Shown: in pieces, positions 57,134-64,000 of the stretch | How the letters are laid out: each line of letters begins with the position of its first letter | Position numbering within the stretch: position 1 is the first letter of the stretch | NCBI GenBank assembly: GCA_946811695.1 | Contig: OX328123.1 | Location: 15,617,538 to 15,681,537 of the forward strand | Direction: 5' to 3' | Source: Gonocerus acuteangulatus | Taxonomy: Eukaryota > Arthropoda > Insecta > Hemiptera > Coreidae | Length of the DNA: 64,000 nucleotides | Position numbers and translations under genes: made by a program | Notes under the pieces: model-generated | Database searches by the model: none | What the model was told of the DNA's origin: nothing | The model's input: the letters and a program-made list of their open reading frames with translations, nothing else

Positions 57134-58819
57134 ACGTACCTGTAAAGTGTAGACTCACTGCCAACAAAATATTTACACTTCTTCAATATATTTCAAAATT
57201 AAAAACCATTTTTTTTTCTTTATCTTTATTACAAGAAATTATGAAAACAAATTACAAAGGGACCAAAAATAAACATTAAAGTACATTTTTTGTTGTTTTT
57301 CTAAAAACTATGTTATTTCAATCGGGATATACGCTAACGCCTTTAGTTTTCACCCGATCAACCTCAATTTTAAGTTCAGCTTCTTAATTATATTTGCTTG
57401 TAAAGTAGGTTGGATTTCTTCGATTCAATGACTTCTAACGATTTTATGAACGATTTTGGACCGATTTTTTGATTGTTCACCATTTCCGAAAAAAAAATTA
57501 ATGTTTAAAAAAAAAAAAAATATACGCACTTTAGTATCAAAATAATTTTGGTTTTTAGTTCTCGATTAACACCCGCAGACCATCGCCCGTGAACAAAGAG
57601 GGTTTCCATTCTTCAGACACAGCACTGCCATTTTGTTTTTCCAGATACTTTAACATCCCATATAAAACTTATGATATTAAACATTTAAAAATATTGATTT
57701 TTTGGTTATTCATAGTTTGGAGAAAATTAAATAGATTTAGATCACACAATATCTGGTAGCATTACTTCTTAGCAGCGTAAAACGAGTCATGAATTTAACG
57801 AATTTTCAACATTACGTTTTCGTAATGTTGAATTTATTCAAATAAAAAAATATAACCATGAACGGAGATTAATCCAAATAGCCAATTTATGTTTTATATA
57901 ATTTCATCTAAAAAATCCTAGCTATCTATTATACTATTGTACTTTGTTAGATTATTGTGACGTCCGAATGAGGATTGGCGACCCTTGAAGCTCCGGTTGA
58001 TTGTGGAGTAAGGTCACTTTCCCCGGAACAACACTTTCCACCTACTCACCCGCATTCACTTTATTTATATAGTTCCTTTTTAGATATTCAAACAAAGAAG
58101 TGGGACAGTTAGCCATAAATATGAAAATGATGCAATGATATTTTTTTAAGCGTGTCCCAAAGGATTTTTATTCATTCATAAAAAAAGAAGTGATGTACTG
58201 ATGTGGCTTTCTTAAATATTTGTTTGCTGTTGCCAAAACAAAGCTCATTTGCAACATTCACATCAACTAAAGAAAGACCAAATTCGTTAATCAGCAAACT
58301 CGGTTGATTAGAAGTGCAGGTCTGCCTTAAGCCCCTACTTAATGACCAACTCATTTATGTGCTCCTATCGGCAGAAGATTTCCAAGGAAACTTGCTATAT
58401 CATTTCCTAAGCACATTATATAATTATATTAACGAGAGATGTATATTATAAGAAAAAAGAAAACTGCCCATTATTTATTGGTATCATTTATTTCGAACCA
58501 AATTATTAAAATCCTCCCCCTGTAGGATTTAGTTATGTTTTCTTGTAAAGAAACGCACCACATGTTTCCCACAACTAACAATATAAAAGCGTACTTATAT
58601 GGTTGTTTATTTCAACCGCACTGCAATTTCTTTGATGTCAAAATATAGATTTGCTCTTGGGTAAAATCAATTTTAATCTCATTTAAAGAAATTAGGCTTG
58701 TGGTATTTGAAACTTATGGAGAAGATGCAGTTTGATGTACAGCTATGTTCTAAGCGATGCAAGGAATCAGCTCGTTATAAAAGAAAAATTGTATATTTAG
58801 TTCAGCGAGTAGCTCATCC
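57134..58819. other. no gene recognised
   Basis: AT-rich sequence without repeat matches. A GC-richer patch near 57960-58060 (GACGTCCGAATGAGGATTGG) is unassigned. Confidence 0.45.
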
Positions 58820-59005
58820 TTTTTGTTTTTTTACTAGCATTAACACCGGGCTATCTACAGGTTGCCAAACCCTTCCTACTATGGAGTAGGGAATTTTTTT
58901 AGCGGGTACTTAGATGAAAAAAATCAATCTGCTCCAGGTGGGCCTCTAACCCACTACTCCGGCAAAAGAATTCTTGGCGTTTAGCCACTATACCACGGGG
59001 AGACA
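58820..59005 (-). mobile_element. tRNA-derived SINE sharing the 5S-SINE tail
   Basis: The minus strand shows CCCGTGGTATAGTGGCTAAACGCC (A box, starting near 59000), a degenerate B box (GGGTTAGAGGCCCACC), GATTGATTTTTTTCATCTAA, GTACCCGCT and CCTACTCCATAGTAGG. It ends with GGTTTGGCAACCTGTAGATA and GCCCGGTGTTAATGC. That last segment is the tail of the 5S-derived SINE at 43758. Confidence 0.8.
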
Positions 59006-59035
59006 TTTGTGTGCATTATGTTAGTGGTTCTTATA

Positions 59036-59992
59036 CAGGGTGTCCCACATTGAGATGTCATAATTTTAAGGGTTTATTCTGCACCTCATTTTTAGTTCAG
59101 GGACGCCTTACGCCTTTGCTTTCAGGGTGTTGTTTTATGAAATTTCTATTTTTCAATTTCGAGTTTTTTCAATACAATTTATAATGAATAACCCAGTTAC
59201 TTATAAGCAATAACTTATAAGCAGAAATTGTAGTGTCTAATTTTATTAAATAGAATAGAAATAAAAATAGAAATTTAATATAACAAGACCCTCAAAGTAT
59301 AAAAATATAACATATGTATTTATTATGTTAACAATAATTGTGATTATTTCTAAAATGTTCTTCTGTCATATTTCACTTTTTCCAAGGTGTCCCCTAATCC
59401 TTAATCAGAGCAAAAAGTGTGTATACCTAATGTAGGAAGGATGGGACATCACCATATTCACGTGAAATTAAATAATGTGTTCGTAATGGCTTCTTCACAC
59501 TAAAGCAAATGTATTGGTTTTGCCTTAGAAATCAGAAAAAATAGACTTAAGTAAGTTTTGTTTTTGAAACAACAGGGTACCATTTTAAAGCTTATTAAAT
59601 AAGGCAACTTTTGAGATGGAGGCAAACCGCTAAGTCTACAAATAGTTGATTAAAAAAATATTAAAGGAGTTAAGAAAACCCTAATAACAATAGTTCACAT
59701 CTATATGGCTCTTAGTGTAGCTCCTAATTTACATGAAAACATTTCAATAACTGGTGTTTCTTATTATAAATTTAATGTAGATTCCAGAAATGTGGTCGTC
59801 ATTTACGATACATTGACCAGAAATCCGGAAAATACAGTTTTCATAAGAAAATCCAATAGTTTTGAAAATAGACAAAAGTTTGAATAGCTCTGCTACATGT
59901 TGAGATAGGACGCTCATTTCTGCGTCCCTGAACTACAATTGAGGTTCAGAATAAACCCTTAAAATTATGACACCTCAATGTGGGACACCCTG
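59036..59992. mobile_element. mariner-like element, both 71-bp TIRs present
   Basis: The left TIR (59036-59106, CAGGGTGTCCCACATTGAGA ... GTTCAGGGACGC) and right TIR (59922-59992) are inverted with few differences and lie in TA dinucleotides. The 957-bp unit has no transposase motif. A 60-codon frame at 59705-59887 is not domain-bearing. Relatives are at 43580-44210 and 55976-57133. Confidence 0.85.
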
Positions 59993-61314
59993 TATATTAT
60001 ATAATTAATATGTGCAATATGATAAACCTATATCTGCTTACTTAGCATACATGACTTATTAGCATAAATATGCTTTAGCGATGCCTAAACTGATGAAAAA
60101 ACTTTACAAGAAAGTGTCACAAAAAAGTGTCCGCTTGCCTTCGCACAGGCGCGGTTGCCATGCACGAACATAGCCATCGCGGATGAGCCTATGTTTTTAC
60201 ATAAGTTTGTCGGGTGGACCTTAAGCATATTTACGTTCCTGAATTTGAGCATTTTTTTTTTAAATGATATTATTTAATTTTAATATTTTATTTATTCATA
60301 TTTTTATTATTTTTTAATTAATGCACTTTTTTCATTTATTTATATTTATGTATATATATCTTATATCTACTTAGCATATAAATGTTGAATGTAATTATAT
60401 TTACATTATTTATTGCGTTGCTCTTCTTAATACATACTATTTATATCTACCTAATACATACAGCTTATTTAGTAACACTTTAATATTATCTATATTAATA
60501 ACACTCTTATATATACTTTTAGAAAAACATACACATGTATATTTACTTGCTTCCACATTAAAGAATGATATTTATTTTTTATGGTATAATTATTTATCTA
60601 AGTTTTAATAATAATACAATTAACAGTTAACATATAAAAATTAAATGAATATATTAGATACACATATATATTTAAAGCTGGTTAGAGGAGAAGTGTGGTT
60701 AATATAAGCAGTTTTTATTAAATAAAATGTTTCAGCCACTGAAAAAAACTTGTGGCAATTTATTGCGTCCTTTTTTTTTTTATTCTGCTCTTCAAGTTTA
60801 TTTTCCCACAATACCTTGTTTTATATTTTATATATTTTAAGAAAATAAATCGCTTTAGGGAAGATAATAATTCTGAAGAAAGAGGTGGAGTCATATTAAA
60901 TTGTATATTGTTTATTATTAATGATTTTTCCCCAGTAGGATTTTCCTCATCACTAGCTTTTCCTGTTGAATCACGAGACTAATATTGGGTCACTAGTTCT
61001 TAAAGCAATTAGAATGACATTTTTCCTTCTATAAATAAAACATTATTTAGTTTCCTTAGGAAGGTTAATTTATTTATTTATTGATAGTTCATAAAGTGGT
61101 GATTTGCTTTTTAAATCAATTTGCGAACATTGTGAACAATTATATTCCTCCATGTAAACATGACACACAAATATATACAAAAAAACAATGCATAATCCGG
61201 GGGATAAATTAACCAAAAAGGAAAGGTATTTTTAATTTTAGTATAAGAAAACTAGCTAAATAAAAATATATTTATTTATTTATTTAAATTTTAACGTCCA
61301 TTATTATTAACTAA
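59993..61314. other. AT-rich; second CATAAATATGC MITE at 60063-60235
   Basis: CATAAATATGCTTTAG and CTTAAGCATATTTACG bound a 173-bp relative of 54196-54354. The remainder is very AT-rich with no gene. Confidence 0.6.
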
Positions 61315-61488
61315 GATTTTTAGGACGGGTTATCCATAGGTTACCATCCTTTTCTAGCCAGGATAGGGCTGATGCCTTTTATTTTTACTAAATAAAAGCC
61401 ACCAGTCCATAGTGGGAATCGAACCCACGACCCTTGGCACGGAGTGATAAGTGCTCACGCCTTAACACTCAAGGACACAGCCTCCTAA
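61315..61488 (-). mobile_element. tRNA-derived SINE, second lineage
   Basis: The minus strand reads GTGTCCTTGAGTGTTAAGGC (A-box region), then GTGGGTTCGATTCCCAC (B box), AAATAAAAGGCATCAG-like sequence, and GGATGGTAACCTATGGATAA with CCCGTCC, the shared tail block. The head differs from the GGTCTCCCG family, so a different tRNA founded it. Confidence 0.8.
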
Positions 61489-61750
61489 AAATATATAAAA
61501 AGATATATAAACACTTTTTTGATGAAATGATATCCTGTAAATGTACTGTCCTGTGTGAGCAATTCGTGTAAATGATTTGGTATGCCAATTTTCTCTCTTT
61601 TCTGCAGTCTGTAAATAGAAGTTTAATTGTTATTGGAACGTTGCACAGTCTACAGTTAGGTTTGTCCTGTTTTGAGATCAAATAAGAATGAGCCATATGT
61701 AAATGTCCAATACGTACTCTAGAAGGTACGATTTTTCTCTCCTTACATTA
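61489..61750 (-). pseudogene. Jockey-type LINE C-terminal fragment
   Basis: From about 61740 downward the minus strand reads ERKIVPSRVRIGHLHMAHSY then LISKQDKPNCRLCNVPITIK and LLFTDC. The RIGH block and a C-x2-C-x8-H-like knuckle (with L for H) identify the same clade as 12440-13016. The frame then runs into the SINE at 61488. Confidence 0.8.
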
Positions 61751-62454
61751 CTAATACTGGACGTCCAAGCTCCAGGAGATAAGGATTTGATTCCATACAA
61801 AATGTATTATTTAAACAGGTATTTATCAAATATTTATTTATGGTTAGAATATTTGAAAGCACTGAGTCATTAATTTACGGATGAAATAATGAACATAATT
61901 ACATAAAATTTCCTAAATTTTTTTTAAATTATGAAATACGCGGAAAACCCTTACAAATGGATTAAATAATCATTGTAATAATATGAAGATGATAGAATAA
62001 TAAAAATATTGTAACAGAGAACAATTTTTGTAGTAGAACTAAAATTTAATTAAAGGTTTGTTTTAATAGAATGAAAGGAGTTTGCTCATTGAGTACAATC
62101 AACTTTAGTATTTTATTGTTATAGTTTTATGGAGTTCCATGAAATTAGTTTTGCTATAAATGAAAGATAATAAAAAAGGATCCATATTCTTTTACAGCTC
62201 CAATGAAAGTGACTTAAGATTTCTTTAATAATTAGAAGCTAGAAAGCTGTGGTTAGGCTATATGTGGTTGACAGCTCTCACAGCTCATAGAGAAACCTAC
62301 TTTCTAGGTTTATCTATTAATTTAATATTAATATTGATTGAAACATTTATTGAGAAATTTGGGGCACTGAGTGGTTCTGATTTTTTATATATTGAAATAT
62401 TTTACATGTATTTGTACTTTGCTGGTGATATTACATATTTTATTTATTTTACGG
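61751..62454. other. AT-rich spacer
   Basis: No feature was recognised. A 71-codon frame at 62262-62477 is hydrophobic and AT-driven. Confidence 0.45.
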
Positions 62455-62676
62455 CGTATCTGGATCTAGGTCATTAGCACCAGGCTATCCATAGTTTACA
62501 ACCGTTCTTAACCATCCATGGTGCAGTAGGGAATTGTTTCAACGGGTTCGTAGGTGAAAAAACTCAATCTGATTTAGGCGAGACTCCAATCTCGCATGAG
62601 AAACCAAGGCGTTACCCACTAGAACAAAGGCGTTACCCACTAGAACCAAGGCGTTACCCACTAGAACAAAGGGAGA
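62455..62676 (-). mobile_element. tRNA-derived SINE with triplicated A box
   Basis: The minus strand starts GGTCTCCCTTTGTTCTAGTG, then repeats the TTCTAGTGGGTAACGCCTT unit three times with a 21-bp period (62606-62668). Next come CATGCGAGATTGGAGTCTCG (B-box region), AATCAGATTGAG, GAACCCGTTGAAACAATTCC and the shared tail (TATGGATAGCCTGGTGCTAA). A tRNA-like head with extra A boxes is unusual. Confidence 0.8.
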
Positions 62677-62736
62677 CCGAATGTTCACCTTTTTTTTTTT
62701 CTCCGTTTACTGGACTTTATATAAGTGCATTTACTC

Positions 62737-62886
62737 GGTCACCGCGAGGTCTAGCGGCTATCGCCTGAAATTCTCATGCAGGAGGTGGTCGGTTCGAGTC
62801 ATACCTGCGGCAGGAAAATTCCTCGACCAGGATGTCGGCGCTAATTGCCGAGATGTCAATGCACCTTAACAAAAAAAAAAAAAAAA
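62737..62886 (+). mobile_element. tRNA-derived SINE
   Basis: A box GAGGTCTAGCGGCTATCGCC, B box GGTTCGAGTCATACC, CTGCGGCAGGAAAATTCCTC, GGATGTCGGCGCTAATTGCC and an A-rich tail. It is a shortened member of the GGTCTCCCG family. Confidence 0.85.
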
Positions 62887-63204
62887 TTGTACATATACTG
62901 GATATTTAAGTATCGAACGGTTCTTCCAGTATCGAGCAGTACCGCTTGTTTGGCGTCTTGAATTAATTCCTCCGAGACTTTTAAGTAGTTTTCAGTTGTA
63001 AACGTGTTCATTGGAATGATTCCATTAGCCGATATAAGCTGTTATTCTTACGGATTCTAAATTACAGAAACCATTTATCTCTATGGCCTCGGCATAACAT
63101 TTCCGAATGTTTCCCATCATTCGGGGCATATCAATAATATCACCTGACTTATTCCTCTTGTCAATTACAAGAATATCCTGTTTATTGTGAATCAGTTGTT
63201 TTAT

Positions 63205-63278
63205 TTAGCGCTTATCCTACCTCCCTGCATAGGCAGGAAAATCTCTTTTGACGTCGACCATATAACGCAAGCCGTTCG

Positions 63279-63340
<62 letters not shown>

Positions 63341-63402
63341 CAGTCCTGGAACAGGCCACAAGGTTACTGTAGAGGTATTTGATTCTTGATCTTACGGCAC
63401 CG
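63205..63402 (+). mobile_element. Helentron-like 5' end and dispersed repeat
   Basis: TTTAGCGCTTATCCTACCTC begins a unit with a CCTG..CAGG hairpin, GACGTCGACCATATAACGCA and a (TA)n array (63280-63337), paralleling the other 5' ends. The segment after the array (ATCAGTCCTGGAACAGGCC ... TACGGCAC) matches 4328-4425. Confidence 0.55.
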
Positions 63403-63408
63403 TATATA

Positions 63409-64000
63409 CAGGGTGTACCAAAAATAAATAGCCAAACTTCGGGAGTCAATGCACGATGATAAAAGAAAGAAAAACAAGTCTTTTGGCGTATATATCTTTT
63501 TTGCTTCGCTTCAGAGAAAAACACAAAAAACTGAAATAAAATTGTGAAATGGCATTCTTTGATAATGCCTATATGAAAATGATTAAAGGTTGGTATATGT
63601 TTTATCTTACACCCCCTCTACTCACCCATCCCACCCCAACACTCACCTCCTTTCTTCCCCCCACCCCAAAAATATTGGAGTGAGTAAGCCTGTGATTTTG
63701 TCTGGAATAATGAAATAATAGGTCTCCATTTGTTGACCCCTCGACTCAATTCGGCATGGTCTTTCCACACATTCCTCGATAATAAACTGTCGGTGTTCTC
63801 GGAGGAAGTCCTTTTGGTATAAAGATTGGTAAGCTGATCCCAAATCGACCAGCCCACTAAGGCTGTCCGAAATTGGTGGACACTATCTATCCATGGCATT
63901 AGATAGGACGTGGTGGGCCAGTATCTTGGCGGGCTTGGTCTTCAGACTTCACACTCTTGGATTTCTTCGCATGAGGAAACATTAAAGATTTGGTGGACAC
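63409..64000 (-). pseudogene. mariner-like element with decayed transposase, runs off the window
   Basis: The left terminus CAGGGTGTACCAAAAATAAA lies after a TA. Minus-strand frames from 63899 to about 63640 include WPTTSYLMPWID (compare the WPPRSPDLTP-type block before the third catalytic residue), DFLREHRQFIIEECVERPC and SRGQQMETYY, in the order expected at a Tc3/mariner transposase C-terminus. Frames are broken. The element continues past the window edge. Confidence 0.5.

Overview
This window reads as intergenic or intronic nuclear DNA of an invertebrate animal, most likely an arthropod. It is AT-rich and packed with (TA)n microsatellites and poly(A)/poly(T) tracts. It carries Jockey/BS-type LINE tails, mariner transposase relics, tRNA-derived SINEs, a 5S-rRNA-derived SINE, several hAT-like MITE families and a Helentron/DINE-1-like family. 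I see no bacterial, organellar or viral gene cluster. No intact multi-exon gene can be read. All boundaries were read by eye and may be off by a few bases.

Layout. 0-4 kb: a (GA)n tract, two short minus-strand protein-like open frames (801-998, 2186-2377) and a degenerate self-similar block. 4-10 kb: a hAT-like MITE, (TA)n arrays, a foldback unit bearing a hammerhead-like motif, and a 1.7 kb palindrome with CAGGGTGTCCC ends. 10-20 kb: a broken protein-like frame, three LINE 3' ends, a mariner N-terminal relic and foldback elements. 20.5-21.4 kb: the best host-gene candidate, a GC-rich minus-strand first coding exon ending at a GTAAGT donor, with a GAGA-rich upstream region. 21.5-23.2 kb: two hAT elements with perfect 8-bp target duplications and internally self-similar sequence. 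24.5-29.4 kb, 34.4-36.4 kb, 39.1-41.4 kb, 45.9-47.6 kb and 50.9-53.0 kb: copies of the Helentron-like family, some in tandem, many with nested insertions. 36-39 kb: a hAT element and a more GC-rich island with an in-frame 36-bp repeat. 42-46 kb: a CAGGGTGTCCC element hosting a 5S-derived SINE, and a palindrome built from a ~21-bp word. 48-50 kb: two hAT-like MITEs and a foldback. 54-64 kb: nested MITE/SINE, a perfect 44-bp tandem array, mariner-like elements with DDE relics, more SINEs and a LINE tail.

The strongest novel signal is the Helentron-like family. Its copies have a 5' terminal hairpin, a central (TA)n array, and a short subterminal inverted repeat in which the 5' and 3' halves change together between subfamilies (TTAGCGCGGTTCC/GGAACCGCGCTAAG against TTAGCACTTTCC/GGAAAGTGCTTAG). 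That points to co-evolving ends. A second signal is a set of hAT-type elements with related termini (CAGTGTTGGGC, CAGAGTAGGGC, CAGAGATGGGC), each filled with a different degenerate, self-complementary short word. A third is a 5S-derived SINE sharing its 3' tail with three tRNA-type SINEs here, which implies a common mobilising LINE.
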